A DNA stretch of 64,000 nucleotides from an uncultured Bdellovibrionales bacterium (lineage in GTDB: Bacteria; Bdellovibrionota; Bdellovibrionia; Bdellovibrionales; UBA1609): contig CALLAU010000044.1 in assembly GCA_938002015.1 (NCBI GenBank), forward strand, positions 62,001 through 126,000, in the 5' to 3' direction. Positions within the stretch are counted from its first letter, which is position 1; every line of letters begins with the position of its first letter. The notes below the pieces were generated by a model. It did not search any database. It was not told where the DNA came from and saw only the letters and a list, made by a program, of their open reading frames with translations. A program made the position numbers and the translations under genes. Below, piece after piece: positions 1 to 9,089 of this stretch.

Positions 1-186
1 TATAACACATTAAATCCAGAAACAGGTGAGGTTGAATTAATTAGCTTTAATCAACATGATTGGCACTGGATGATGAAAGAAGATGATATTGAGGTTTATA
101 AAAGCAAAATATCAACGATGCAATTTCATATGGCACGTACATGTTATAAAGTCATTGATAATATGGAATATGAGATGGATGATTAA
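1..186 (+). CDS. Hypothetical protein, C-terminal fragment (5' truncated by window edge)
   Basis: An open frame enters from the left edge and runs 61 codons to a TAA at 184-186. The visible tail is polar and acidic with aromatic residues (QHDWHWMMKEDDIEVYKSK) and ends YEMDD. I do not recognise a family from this fragment. The next gene converges on it with a gap of about 58 bases containing a short AT-rich inverted repeat. Confidence 0.55.
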   Translation, partial: YNTLNPETGEVELISFNQHDWHWMMKEDDIEVYKSKISTMQFHMARTCYKVIDNMEYEMDD

Positions 187-244
187 TGATTCAATTCTTA
201 AATTGAGATTTTAATAAAATTATTTTTTGAAGTGTTCTAGAGTG

Positions 245-970
245 TTAGTTCCTCCAAGACATATTCTCTAAGTAGATTCTTAGATCAGAGACTTTAGGAA
301 ATTTTTTTAAAATTAAAGATTTTTTGCGACCAAGTATGATTTTTCTCAGCTCAGGCCTAATCTTCGCATACCGTTTAGACCCCCCAAGCATTTTATAAAA
401 CAGATTAATCAAATCAATAATATCACCTTGAATTAACTCTTTTTTTCCTCCTGACTGTGTATAAAAATCAATTAATTTTATCTCGAAATTAATACCTTTT
501 CTACCAATTAAAACATTGTTTGAATGAATATCACCATGATATTCTTTGTGCCTATGAATGACTTCTAATCCTTTTGCTAATTCATACAGAATATGTAGCG
601 CTTCAAATTGTGTAACAAACTTCTTGGGTTGTTTGTTTATAAATGCCTCTAGAGTTTGTGCCTGTACAAACTCTGAAACCATATAAAAAATTTTTTCTTT
701 TTTAAAGGTAATATTTTCTTGAGATAGGTATTTGATCAGCAGAGAGCAGTCTTTTAGTTTATGGAGTTTTCGAGCGTAAGCCGTTAGTGTTTTATTTTCT
801 GGGTTTCTTTCTGGATAAAAAACTTTAACAGCTCTTTGGATGTAGGTGTCCTTCTCTTCAACTAGATAAACTTCTGCTTCCCACCCTTGTCCAAGAAGTG
901 ATAAGACTTTGTATTTCCCAGATAAGACTTTATCTGAATCAAATTTAAAATAGTCACCTGTTATCATCAT
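245..970 (-). CDS. Small Ser/Thr-type protein kinase
   Basis: This 241-residue protein has the landmarks of a eukaryote-like kinase: a glycine-rich loop (LLGQGWEAEVYLV, about 26-37), the ATP-anchoring lysine (RAVKVF, K49), a catalytic loop HGDIHSNN (145-152) with Asp147, and a metal-binding LIDFY (Asp168 in place of DFG). All catalytic residues are present, so activity is likely. HGD instead of HRD recalls the aminoglycoside-phosphotransferase/ABC1 form of the loop. The C-lobe is short and no sensor or membrane segment is fused. A strong AAGGAG lies so close to the first ATG that the second ATG (first base 967) may be the real start. Its substrate is not indicated; neighbours are separately transcribed. 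Confidence 0.8.
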   Translation of the reverse strand: MMITGDYFKFDSDKVLSGKYKVLSLLGQGWEAEVYLVEEKDTYIQRAVKVFYPERNPENKTLTAYARKLHKLKDCSLLIKYLSQENITFKKEKIFYMVSEFVQAQTLEAFINKQPKKFVTQFEALHILYELAKGLEVIHRHKEYHGDIHSNNVLIGRKGINFEIKLIDFYTQSGGKKELIQGDIIDLINLFYKMLGGSKRYAKIRPELRKIILGRKKSLILKKFPKVSDLRIYLENMSWRN

Positions 971-1039
971 GCTCCTTTTTAGATGTAGTGTGCTTAAAAA
1001 ATGTTAATTTCAAAAATATTTTGTTACGAAAGTTTTGAT

Positions 1040-2059
1040 TTAAGACTCTTCAAAATCATCGTGACCAGGAATGTCTTCGGTTTCTGGCTCAATAATGCTT
1101 ACTCCAAGATGTAAAATTCGAGTCCCAGCTTCACAATTTGGGCGTACGTTTTTGCCAATTACAACTCCAGACCTATCAGCTATAACTTCTTCTTTAACTT
1201 GTCCAAAAACATCATATACACGAGCAATCACTTGTCCTTTTTTTACAGAATCAGCAAGCTTAGGGAAAACATCAACAATTCCACCTTTATTTGAGTATAT
1301 CCAATATGAGTGATCACATACAGTAGCGTCTGTAATCATATCTTGGACCTCGCCTTCAATCATTTCTAAATATCTAAGAGTATTTAAAATGCCATCATGA
1401 GTTTCATTTATTAAAGAGTTTTGAAAAGTGTTAGCATTCCCAATTTCAATAGTAATTGCATGAACACCATTTTCGTTAGCCCATGATCTCAAAGTGCCAT
1501 CTTCATCATGTTTTTTTACAATAATTTGAGGGTTTTGAAGGTACGCAAGAGTTCTCGTTTCTTCAATATCTAGATCGGCTCTAATGTACAAACTGTTTAC
1601 TCTGCCGTGGCTTGCAGTATGTAGATCTAATAAGTAGTTAAGCTTTCCAATAATTTTTTTAGTAAAGTGGTAAGCATACAAATCACTCGTGGCACCCTTA
1701 TCTTTTCCCGGCATGATTCTGTTAAGATCAATACCATCAGAAAACTCTCTTTGATTCATCAAGTATCCTGGAACATTACTTATGGGTAAAAGTACTAATG
1801 TGCCGCTAAATTTCAAAGGATCAATCTCCTCAATCAATTTAAAGATATTAGAAATCCCATTAAGTTCATTACCATGAAGAGCTGCAGTTAGACCTACAAC
1901 CGGCCCAGGGCTAGTTCCTTTAATAACAATTATAGGCACTCTCCAGGGAACTCCTAGAGAGTTATCTGTGAGATGCATGTGCATACGATGAACTATGCCG
2001 CCTTTAAGTTTAGAAAGGCTCAATTCTTCCTTAGTTTTAATAACTGTGCTTTTAAACAT
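1040..2059 (-). CDS. Succinylglutamate desuccinylase/aspartoacylase-family zinc hydrolase
   Basis: A 339-residue protein of the M14-like AstE/AspA family, which hydrolyses N-acyl or amide bonds using one zinc. Visible: zinc ligands HGNE (His62, Glu65) and DLHT (His147), and catalytic Glu205 in AITIEIGN. The C-terminal third (GGIVDVFPKLADSVKKGQVIARV) resembles the biotinyl/lipoyl-like beta barrel common in this family. Its start overlaps the end of the ATP-grasp gene by 8 bases, so the two are translationally coupled. By analogy with RimK/RimB-type loci, it may process what the ligase makes; this is inference. The true substrate cannot be read from the sequence. Confidence 0.85.
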   Translation of the reverse strand: MFKSTVIKTKEELSLSKLKGGIVHRMHMHLTDNSLGVPWRVPIIVIKGTSPGPVVGLTAALHGNELNGISNIFKLIEEIDPLKFSGTLVLLPISNVPGYLMNQREFSDGIDLNRIMPGKDKGATSDLYAYHFTKKIIGKLNYLLDLHTASHGRVNSLYIRADLDIEETRTLAYLQNPQIIVKKHDEDGTLRSWANENGVHAITIEIGNANTFQNSLINETHDGILNTLRYLEMIEGEVQDMITDATVCDHSYWIYSNKGGIVDVFPKLADSVKKGQVIARVYDVFGQVKEEVIADRSGVVIGKNVRPNCEAGTRILHLGVSIIEPETEDIPGHDDFEES

Positions 2060-3494
2060 TTTGATCTGCTCCTACTAAAATCTCACTTATCAATGAATCA
2101 TCATTATCTAATGACTTAAACAACTTTGTCCTAAATTGTCCTTTTTTATTCAATAAATTTTGAGCCATTTTATCAATAGCGATTACCGTAAGAATTGTCT
2201 GAATATAAGCTTCAATCAAATCATCTGTTCCAACCCCTAAAGAGTTAAAGTCTTTTCTATCCATAAGCATGAGCCTAGATGTGTCTGAATCCCACTTATT
2301 CTCGCCAACTTTAACAGACAAGTTAGTACCTAAAACTTCCCATGAACTTTCTGGAACAGAAGCCTCAAGTGGAGTTCTCGCTCTTCTTGCATAAATGGCG
2401 CACGGATAAAATCCTTTTGGAGAGGAGTAAACCATAACTCTTAAATCTGAAATAAATATATGTCCCTTTTTATTTGGAACTGTACCTACATGATAAAACT
2501 TGCCATCCTGGCTTGTTGAACTCCACTCGTAGTGACCAATTAAACTTTGAACAATAAATTGGTCATACTGGTACTCACCCTCCATAAAAGCGTTTAATTC
2601 ACGCTCTGATGTTATTGTATAAACTCCCTGTCCAGCATTTGAGTAAGGGTCTTTCACGACAGCTTTTCCACCAAATTTCTGAATCCACAAAGGCACCTCT
2701 AATTTTGAAACATCTTTAATCGTCTCAGGCATATTGATTTTTAAACCGGATCCTGCAATTTCTGAATTATAAAGTTCGTAAGCTTTATTTGCTAAAAGTT
2801 TATTTCTCCCACCTGATAAGCAGACTAGAGTTGAATTATATATAAATGTTTTAGAATTTACAGGAATACGGTTCCAGGGCTTTTGAGTCACATATCTAAA
2901 TGCCGCCCTTATCTGGTGCTTTTTACCTTTTTCATCCTCAACAAACATAATTCCGTTTTCAAAAGTAATTTTTTGATCTTCATTGTTGAAATGAGGAACC
3001 AGGAAAACATTTTCCCCTGTAAGGTCAGCAAGTGTAGCTGCATAACCTGAAGTCTCCATATAATTTTTGTCATAGATAACTGCCAAAGCTCCCTTAGGAA
3101 GTCTTTTCTTTTTCATGGCAGGTAAAAAAGAATTTTCAATTAAATACTTATAACCTCTATGCTCATCAGCATCTGTTCTTGCAGGCATAGATTTTTGCCC
3201 TGAAGGGCAAGAGTTTGTTTCTAAAACAACCATCTTACGATTGCCCATTTCAGTAGTGACATAAAACAAATCTGCGCCACCCCAATGAAAGTGTTTACTT
3301 TGATAGGATAAAATATCTTTTAAAGCAGTCGCATCAACTTGAGGGTTTAAATGTATATACCTTTTAATTAGTCTGTCGTGGTCTAAATTTAAAAAATGAC
3401 TGACCATTGCATGTAACTGAGAGTTTAATGCTTTTGGATAAAAATGATTTTCCTGTTCAAAGTTTTCCGGTTCAACGGTTTCTACTGTTCTCAT
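2052..3494 (-). CDS. Circularly permuted ATP-grasp ligase
   Basis: A 480-residue ATP-grasp-like protein, probably forming an amide or peptide bond. A metal-binding-type motif MVVLETNSCPSG lies in the N-terminal third, before the nucleotide-binding lysine/glycine segment AVVKDPYSNAGQGVYTI. That order is the reverse of classic ATP-grasp enzymes and matches the circularly permuted group, whose motif is VLEDN..PSG. I chose the ATG at 3494, preceded by GAAGG at good spacing. The frame stays open to 3728, but the extra 78 codons have no good ribosome site and no recognised motif. It overlaps the aspartoacylase-like gene downstream, forming a two-gene operon. The product is unknown. Confidence 0.75.
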   Translation of the reverse strand: MRTVETVEPENFEQENHFYPKALNSQLHAMVSHFLNLDHDRLIKRYIHLNPQVDATALKDILSYQSKHFHWGGADLFYVTTEMGNRKMVVLETNSCPSGQKSMPARTDADEHRGYKYLIENSFLPAMKKKRLPKGALAVIYDKNYMETSGYAATLADLTGENVFLVPHFNNEDQKITFENGIMFVEDEKGKKHQIRAAFRYVTQKPWNRIPVNSKTFIYNSTLVCLSGGRNKLLANKAYELYNSEIAGSGLKINMPETIKDVSKLEVPLWIQKFGGKAVVKDPYSNAGQGVYTITSERELNAFMEGEYQYDQFIVQSLIGHYEWSSTSQDGKFYHVGTVPNKKGHIFISDLRVMVYSSPKGFYPCAIYARRARTPLEASVPESSWEVLGTNLSVKVGENKWDSDTSRLMLMDRKDFNSLGVGTDDLIEAYIQTILTVIAIDKMAQNLLNKKGQFRTKLFKSLDNDDSLISEILVGADQNV

Positions 3495-3777
3495 ATTTTG
3501 CCTTCTTTTTTCAGTTAATTTTATCACTGAAGTATTATAAGTGTTCTTTAAAAAATAGTCCTCTTTACTTTTTAAATGCTCAGAAATAATATCGCTACCT
3601 TCGGGCTTTGTGCCTAGAGCGGTGAAAACTGCACACTTGTTCGGCTCATAACGTATATCTTCGGGTAATTTTGTTTTAAGGTGACGAGAAAGTGATGAGA
3701 TTTCGTAAATAAAATACAAAAAAGCCAAATTAAAAAATCTGACTTCTTGTAACTATTCGATATTGTTAAATAAAATA

Positions 3778-3854
<77 letters not shown>

Positions 3855-3866
3855 CCTGAGATAGTT

Positions 3867-3894
3867 GTTATAGGCTCTTTAATTTGAGAGTCAA
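3867..3894 (-). promoter_or_regulatory. Sigma-70-type promoter of tRNA-fMet
   Basis: On the minus strand TTGACT (3889-3894) and TATAAC (3867-3872) are separated by 16 bases, and the tRNA 5' end lies 12 bases beyond the -10 box. Position and match to consensus make this a confident prediction. Confidence 0.75.
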
Positions 3895-3919
3895 GTGTGA
3901 TTGAAGGTTTAAATAATCT

Positions 3920-4459
3920 TTAATTTGCTGTCATTTTAAGCCAGTTGCTGTCAGCTTTACTAATTAAGGCTTTGCTTCCTTTATCTTGTTTTTTAGACTT
4001 TTTTATCCATTTCGTTTTAGTGTTAATAAAGAACTTATTATAAAATAAAAGAAGCCTTTTTTTTCCTTCTTCATCCTCTTCAATTAAATAAGAGTCATAA
4101 TCTACGGGAACATATTCAGATGATTCTTCAATAGCCCATGCACAATAACCACCGTAAGCAGGCAGGTATTTACTGGGATCTTTTTTAAAAGCATTAAGGT
4201 TTTCTTTAGAAGCAAAATAATAGGTTACTTTATTATAAGTAGTAGAGTTTTCTTTTAAACCTTTTATAGCCTTGTTGTTTTCTTTTTTAAAGTATTCAAC
4301 AAGGTCTGTCCCGTTTAAAGCAACTCCATTTTTAGTGTTTACTTTACTTTCATACTTAGCTTGAGTGAGGGAGCCAACAAAAAAAATGAGTAAAAGCGTT
4401 AGAGTTGGAGCAAAAGTAAGATGTAACACATTTTTTAAGATAGTGATTGATTGCTTCAT
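3920..4459 (-). CDS. Exported YHS-domain protein
   Basis: A 179-residue protein with an N-terminal signal peptide or anchor (about 10-34, ending LTQAKYES) followed by a YHS domain (about 44-110): NGVALNGTDLVEYF, then YYFASKENLNAFKKDP and YGGYCAWAI. YHS domains bind metal in several oxidoreductase-associated proteins. Its ATG overlaps the trhO stop (ATGA), so the pair is co-translated. The tail is Lys/Ser-rich. Function beyond likely periplasmic metal binding is unknown. Confidence 0.85.
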   Translation of the reverse strand: MKQSITILKNVLHLTFAPTLTLLLIFFVGSLTQAKYESKVNTKNGVALNGTDLVEYFKKENNKAIKGLKENSTTYNKVTYYFASKENLNAFKKDPSKYLPAYGGYCAWAIEESSEYVPVDYDSYLIEEDEEGKKRLLLFYNKFFINTKTKWIKKSKKQDKGSKALISKADSNWLKMTAN

Positions 4460-5430
4460 CCGTATTTAATCCTTTTAGAGTCACTGTGTTTATTTTTTGT
4501 AATATGTCCTAAGCTAAAGTGATGAGCGCAGTTTTTTGAACAAGTGTGGTACCTGGTATCCTGATCCCAGCACTTATGACAAACTCCATAAGACTCATCA
4601 CCGCACTGTATACAATCAAAACTTTCTTTAGTTGAGGGCTGACCACAGTGAATACAAAGACTGTAGTTTTTTGAAGGTTTTAAATCTTTATCAACGGCTA
4701 CTCTATGATCAAAGACAAAACACTCTCCATTAAAATAGCCATCAGGATACTCTGCTAAGTAATTTAGAATTCCTCCATCAAGTTGATAAACTTCTTTAAA
4801 ACCTTGAGAGTGCATCTCTATAGAAGCCTTTTCACATCTTATTCCACCTGTGCAAAACATAAGAACAGGTTCATCTTTTTTAAAGGTTGAATCTTTCGTG
4901 AGTTTAGGAAATTCAGTAAACTCATCCATCTTCCAGTTCTTAGCACCTTTAAAAGTACCAAGTTCAATCTCATAGTCATTTCTTACATCAACTATTTGCG
5001 AATCAGGGTTATTTTTTATAAAGTCATGCCACATCTTAGGGCTTAAGTGTTTAACGTTTTTAGGAAGGTTTTTTGACGGGTTAATTTGCGTGTTACCAAT
5101 TGTAACGATCTCTTCTCTTACCTTTACTTTAGTTCTTCTAAAAGGATTTGAAGCATCACAAAAGCTATCTTTAAAAGATATCTGCTCTGTAGTTTTTGAG
5201 ATTTTATGTAAGTGATCTTTAAATTCATTTATTGTTTCTTTACTGGCTGAAGCTACTGTGCCGTTAAAACCCTCAGTTGAGGTGATGATTAAGCCTCTGA
5301 TTGTTCTAATCCTGCACCATGCTTCTAAACTATCAGCAATATCTTCAATAGTTCTATCTGTATTCCAGTTAAAGAAGTGATAGAATGTTGTAACATAATA
5401 TTTCTTTTGTCTTTTCTCTTCGCTTGCCAT
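4456..5430 (-). CDS. trhO: tRNA uridine(34) hydroxylase TrhO (YceA-type rhodanese)
   Basis: A 324-residue member of the YceA/TrhO family, which hydroxylates U34 of certain tRNAs as the first step towards 5-oxyacetyl/methoxyuridine. An N-terminal acylphosphatase-like domain (GLIITSTEGFNGTVA about 47-60) precedes a rhodanese domain (about 127-220) with the catalytic loop CTGGIRCEK around Cys193. The C-terminus carries the family's cysteine-rich region (CIHC, CIQC, CHKC, CSKNCAHH), probably a zinc site. E. coli TrhO is about 350 residues, so the length is normal. It is the first gene of a two-gene unit with the YHS protein. Confidence 0.93.
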   Translation of the reverse strand: MASEEKRQKKYYVTTFYHFFNWNTDRTIEDIADSLEAWCRIRTIRGLIITSTEGFNGTVASASKETINEFKDHLHKISKTTEQISFKDSFCDASNPFRRTKVKVREEIVTIGNTQINPSKNLPKNVKHLSPKMWHDFIKNNPDSQIVDVRNDYEIELGTFKGAKNWKMDEFTEFPKLTKDSTFKKDEPVLMFCTGGIRCEKASIEMHSQGFKEVYQLDGGILNYLAEYPDGYFNGECFVFDHRVAVDKDLKPSKNYSLCIHCGQPSTKESFDCIQCGDESYGVCHKCWDQDTRYHTCSKNCAHHFSLGHITKNKHSDSKRIKYG

Positions 5431-5512
5431 AGACTGCTTTTCCTAGCAAATTCGTAATGCTAGTTCAATAAACAATGTAGAAAACAACGAAAAACGGGTA
5501 AAAAAGGGAAAA

Positions 5513-6451
5513 ATGCACAAGCCTTTAGAAATATTAAATCTTTCAAAAAACTATGGAGCCTTTAAGGCGGTAGATGATGTGAGCTTTGCTCTAGAAGAAG
5601 GAGAGATCTTTGGTCTACTTGGTCCAAACGGTGCCGGGAAGACAACACTTATTTCGTGTGTGGTTACTTTAGAGAATATGACCTCGGGTAAAGTAAAGGT
5701 TTTTGGTGATTCTATTCTTGATAAGCCAAAAGAAACGAAATCAAAGATAGGTTATGTTCCTCAAGAAGTTGTTAATCATGGATACTTCACTGTAGAAGAG
5801 ATTTTAAAATTTTATTCCGGATTTTTTGGAATTTTAAGAAATCAAGAAAAGATAGATTACTTACTTAATCGACTTTCTTTAGATGTTCATAGAAATAAAA
5901 AAGTAAAACAACTAAGTGGAGGGATGAAGAGAAGGCTTATGATTGCAAAAGCCCTTGTTCATGATCCAAAAATACTTTTACTTGATGAGCCTACTGCAGG
6001 AGTTGATATAGAGCTTAGAAACTCTTTATGGGATTTTGTAGTAGAGCTTAAGAAAAGTGGAACAACAGTTCTTCTTACGACTCATTATTTAGAAGAGGCT
6101 GAAGAGTTGTGTGATAGAATTGGAGTTATTCATAACGGCTCTCTTAGAAAAGTAGGAAGAACTTCTGATCTTATTCAAGATTTGACCTTAAGAAAACTTG
6201 AGATGCAGTTAAGCGGAAAGAATAAAGAGTTTAACTCTAAATACCTTGTCTCTCAATGTGAGGAATCAATTGAGTTAGAGTTTCCTTCAAACCTTGAAAT
6301 TGGTGAAGTTGTAAAAGATCTTGACCTTGATTGGTCTACAGTTAAAGACATTCACTTAAAAGAAGGCTCCTTAGAAGAGGCTTTCTTAAGAATTTTAAAT
6401 GAAAATAATGCAAATAACAGTACAAATAATAGTGTAGAAAGAGATTGTTAG
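5513..6451 (+). CDS. ABC transporter ATP-binding protein (ABC-2/NodI-like exporter)
   Basis: A 312-residue ABC ATPase with Walker A GPNGAGKTT (about 38-46), a Q-loop in YVPQEV, signature LSGGMKRR (about 138), Walker B LLLDEPTAGVD and H-loop TTHYLEEAEELCDR. The C-terminal 90 residues form the extension typical of drug, polysaccharide and Nod-factor exporters. The permease gene follows after 6 bases, so the two form one exporter. The substrate is not evident. The tail is Asn-rich (NENNANNSTNNS). Confidence 0.93.
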   Translation: MHKPLEILNLSKNYGAFKAVDDVSFALEEGEIFGLLGPNGAGKTTLISCVVTLENMTSGKVKVFGDSILDKPKETKSKIGYVPQEVVNHGYFTVEEILKFYSGFFGILRNQEKIDYLLNRLSLDVHRNKKVKQLSGGMKRRLMIAKALVHDPKILLLDEPTAGVDIELRNSLWDFVVELKKSGTTVLLTTHYLEEAEELCDRIGVIHNGSLRKVGRTSDLIQDLTLRKLEMQLSGKNKEFNSKYLVSQCEESIELEFPSNLEIGEVVKDLDLDWSTVKDIHLKEGSLEEAFLRILNENNANNSTNNSVERDC

Positions 6452-6457
6452 AAAAAA

Positions 6458-7252
6458 ATGAAAACTCAAAATATTTATTTTAACCCTTTTTTAATGCTTC
6501 TTTGGAAAGAAATTAGAAGATATTGTAAAGTACTTGTTCAAACAGTTGTAACACCAGGGATTAATTCAAGCCTTTACCTTATTATTTTTGGGGTGAGCTT
6601 AGGTGGAAGTATTGATGTAGGCTTAGAGGTACCATATCTAGCTTTTCTTATTTCAGGCCTTATCATGATGTCTTGTCTTAATAATTCTTTTGCAAACACA
6701 TCTTCTTCTATTATTAGTGGTAAGTTTAGTGGTGATTTAGAAGACTTAAAAGTTGTTCCTCTAAGCAAGCAACAAATTATTTGGGCTATGTGTTTAGGTG
6801 GAATAACAAGAGGCTTAGTTGTTGCTAGTGTGGCTCTTACAGTTGGGCAAATTTTTTATTACTCACAGTATGGCGAGTTTATGGAAATTAAATCACCTTT
6901 TAGTTTAGCCTTCTTTTTATTAGGTGGAGCTTTAGCTTATGCAAAACTTGGAATGTTTGTAGCTTTTTTAGCTAAGACCTTTGATCAAATGAGTGCGGTA
7001 TCAGCTTTTGTACTACAACCACTTGCTTTTCTTGGAGGGGTTTTCTTCTCATTAAATAATTTAAGCCCTTTTTGGCAAAAAATCTCTCTTTTTAATCCTG
7101 TTTTTTATCTTATAAATGGTGTGAGACACTCTATTTTAGGTGTTTCTGATGTTCCCCCTTTATCAGCTGCTGTAGTTACTGTGTTAAGTCTTGTTATTTT
7201 CCATGTTCTTGTTTTAGTGACTCTTTCAAGGTCTGAATTTAAAAGATGGTAG
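6458..7252 (+). CDS. ABC-2 type transporter permease
   Basis: A 264-residue integral membrane protein with about six hydrophobic segments and the ABC-2 permease pattern: an N-terminal cytoplasmic LLWKEIRRYCKV, then TM1 containing TPGINSSLYLIIFG, and a C-terminal block (FLGGVFFSLNNLSPFW ... NPVFYLINGVRH) as in NodJ/DrrB-like exporters. It is the membrane partner of the ATPase 6 bases upstream and ends 12 bases before ffh, so the cluster may be co-transcribed into ffh. Confidence 0.9.
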   Translation: MKTQNIYFNPFLMLLWKEIRRYCKVLVQTVVTPGINSSLYLIIFGVSLGGSIDVGLEVPYLAFLISGLIMMSCLNNSFANTSSSIISGKFSGDLEDLKVVPLSKQQIIWAMCLGGITRGLVVASVALTVGQIFYYSQYGEFMEIKSPFSLAFFLLGGALAYAKLGMFVAFLAKTFDQMSAVSAFVLQPLAFLGGVFFSLNNLSPFWQKISLFNPVFYLINGVRHSILGVSDVPPLSAAVVTVLSLVIFHVLVLVTLSRSEFKRW

Positions 7253-7264
7253 GAGAATTTTATT

Positions 7265-8614
7265 ATGTTTGAAAATTTGTCTGGAAAGTTGTTAGATTCA
7301 ATATCGTCTTTAAGAACAACTAAAATTTCAGAAGCTAATATCGAAGCCGTTTTAAAAGAAATTAGGATGGCTCTTTTAGAGGCTGATGTTAATTTTAAAG
7401 TTGTAAAATCTTTTATTGAAAGAGTTAAAGAAGAGGCTTTAGGAGAGAAGGTTTTAAAGTCTGTTACTCCAGATCAACAGTTTACTAAGATTATTTATGA
7501 TGAGCTTGTTAAAATCTTAGGAGAAGAGACTTTCTTTATTGATTTAAAAAAGAGCCCATCTCAAATTATGTTAGTAGGACTTCAAGGGGTAGGTAAAACA
7601 ACCACAGCTGGTAAGCTTTCCATTTTTATAAAGAAAAAGTTTAAGAAAACAGTAGGTTTAATCCCTCTAGATCTTCAAAGACCTGCTGCAGTTGAGCAGT
7701 TAAAAATCTTAGCTAAACAAACAGATACTCTATTTTATGAGTCTGATTTATCTCTTAGTCCAAGTGAGAACTATAAAGCTGCAAGGGTATGGGCAGAAAA
7801 AGAGGGGATAGATGTTCTTGTTTTAGATACTGCCGGAAGACTTCAAATTGATGATAGTCTTATGAAAGAGCTTAAAGATTTAAAAGAAATCTCTAAGCCT
7901 TCAGAAGTTTTATTAGTGTCTGATGCAATGCTTGGGCAACAATCAGTTAGTGTGGCAAATGGTTTTAATGACACTTTAGGTTTAACAGGTCTTGTTCTTA
8001 CTAAGTTTGATGGTGATGCTAGAGGTGGTGCTGCTTTAAGTATTAGAGAAACTACAGGAGTTCCTATTAAGCTTATAGGAACAGGGGAGAAGCTTTCAGC
8101 TTTAGAAGTTTTTCACCCTGATAGACTAGCTTCAAGAATCTTAGATAGAGGTGATGTTGTTTCTTTAGTTGAAAAAGCTCAAGAAGTTGTAGATCAAAAA
8201 GAAGCTGAAGCTTCAGCTAAGAAAATGGCTAAGGGCCAGTTTACAGTGGAAGACTTTTTAAAGCAGATGCAAACCATGAAAAAAATGGGTGGTTTAAGCT
8301 CAATTATGGGGATGCTTCCAGGCGCTGGTCAGATGATGAAGCAAATGAAGAATATGGCTCCACCAGAAGATGAAATGAAGAAGATAGAAGCAATTATTAA
8401 CTCAATGACAAAAAGAGAGAGAATGAACCATCGCATCCTTAATGGTTCAAGGCGTGTAAGAATTGCTAAGGGCTGTGGTATGAGAGTTCAAGATGTTAAT
8501 AAATTCATCAAGCAATTTGAGCAGAGTCAAAAAATGATGACTCAAATGATGAAAATGGGCGGTAAAGGCATGGGAGGCATGCCTGGAATGGGTGGCAAAG
8601 GTTTTCCATTCTAA
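7265..8614 (+). CDS. ffh: Signal recognition particle protein Ffh
   Basis: A 449-residue SRP54 GTPase that delivers nascent membrane proteins to FtsY with 4.5S RNA. The N domain (1-90) contains ALLEADVNFKVVK; the G domain has G1 GLQGVGKTTT, the DLQRPAA motif, G3 DTAGR and G4 TKFDGDARGG. The methionine-rich M domain (about 300-449) holds the RNA-binding helix region NGSRRVRIAKGCG and ends in a Gly/Met tail. Full length for the family. AGGAGAA lies upstream of the ATG. No 4.5S RNA gene was recognised nearby. Confidence 0.98.
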   Translation: MFENLSGKLLDSISSLRTTKISEANIEAVLKEIRMALLEADVNFKVVKSFIERVKEEALGEKVLKSVTPDQQFTKIIYDELVKILGEETFFIDLKKSPSQIMLVGLQGVGKTTTAGKLSIFIKKKFKKTVGLIPLDLQRPAAVEQLKILAKQTDTLFYESDLSLSPSENYKAARVWAEKEGIDVLVLDTAGRLQIDDSLMKELKDLKEISKPSEVLLVSDAMLGQQSVSVANGFNDTLGLTGLVLTKFDGDARGGAALSIRETTGVPIKLIGTGEKLSALEVFHPDRLASRILDRGDVVSLVEKAQEVVDQKEAEASAKKMAKGQFTVEDFLKQMQTMKKMGGLSSIMGMLPGAGQMMKQMKNMAPPEDEMKKIEAIINSMTKRERMNHRILNGSRRVRIAKGCGMRVQDVNKFIKQFEQSQKMMTQMMKMGGKGMGGMPGMGGKGFPF

Positions 8615-8789
8615 AACTTGACTGAACAGGTTTAAAAGTTCATAAACTCTTAAACTAACTTGCTGTTTTTTGTAAACTTTCCTTAGTTTTTATAGGCAAA
8701 CTAATAACTTGCAACAGTATGTATTGTTTAGTAACAATGTTGGCTTGTTTAGCTAACTAAATATTTTCTTTAAAGGAGAAAAAAGAAAA

Positions 8790-9032
8790 ATGGTTGTAAT
8801 ACGATTATCTCGACAAGGTTCAACTCACCACCCGAAATACAGAGTAATGGTTGCTGACTCTAGAAGACCTAGAGACGGTAAATTTATTGAAATTGTTGGG
8901 CTTTATAACCCGTTAGCTAGCGGAAATGATAAGAAAATCGATCTTAAGCTAGATCGTATCAATGAGTGGATAAGCAAAGGTGCTCAACCCTCTGATACGG
9001 TTAAAGGGCTAATTAAAAAAGCTCAAGCCTAA
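8790..9032 (+). CDS. rpsP: 30S ribosomal protein S16
   Basis: An 80-residue S16, needed for 30S assembly, with family signatures [28 protein letters not shown] and GLYNPLA. AAAGGAG sits before the ATG. It heads the conserved rpsP-khpA-rimM-trmD-rplS order. The 175-base gap after ffh suggests its own promoter, though I could not pick one with confidence. Confidence 0.98.
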   Translation: MVVIRLSRQGSTHHPKYRVMVADSRRPRDGKFIEIVGLYNPLASGNDKKIDLKLDRINEWISKGAQPSDTVKGLIKKAQA

Positions 9033-9054
9033 GCTGCAGATCATCGATACATAT

Positions 9055-9077
9055 AGGTAAACAAGATTTGCTTACCT
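9055..9077 (+). promoter_or_regulatory. Hairpin in the rpsP-khpA spacer
   Basis: AGGTAA (9055-9060) and TTACCT (9072-9077) can pair around an 11-base loop. The hairpin ends shortly before the khpA ribosome site AAGGAG and has no T-run, so it would act, if at all, on translation or RNA processing rather than termination. Confidence 0.3.
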
Positions 9078-9089
9078 AATAAGGAGAAA

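Noticed and set aside
3495..3728. 78-codon upstream extension of the ATP-grasp gene
   Set aside because: No ribosome site at its ATG, no family motif, and a good site sits at 3494. Still open, so noted in that entry.
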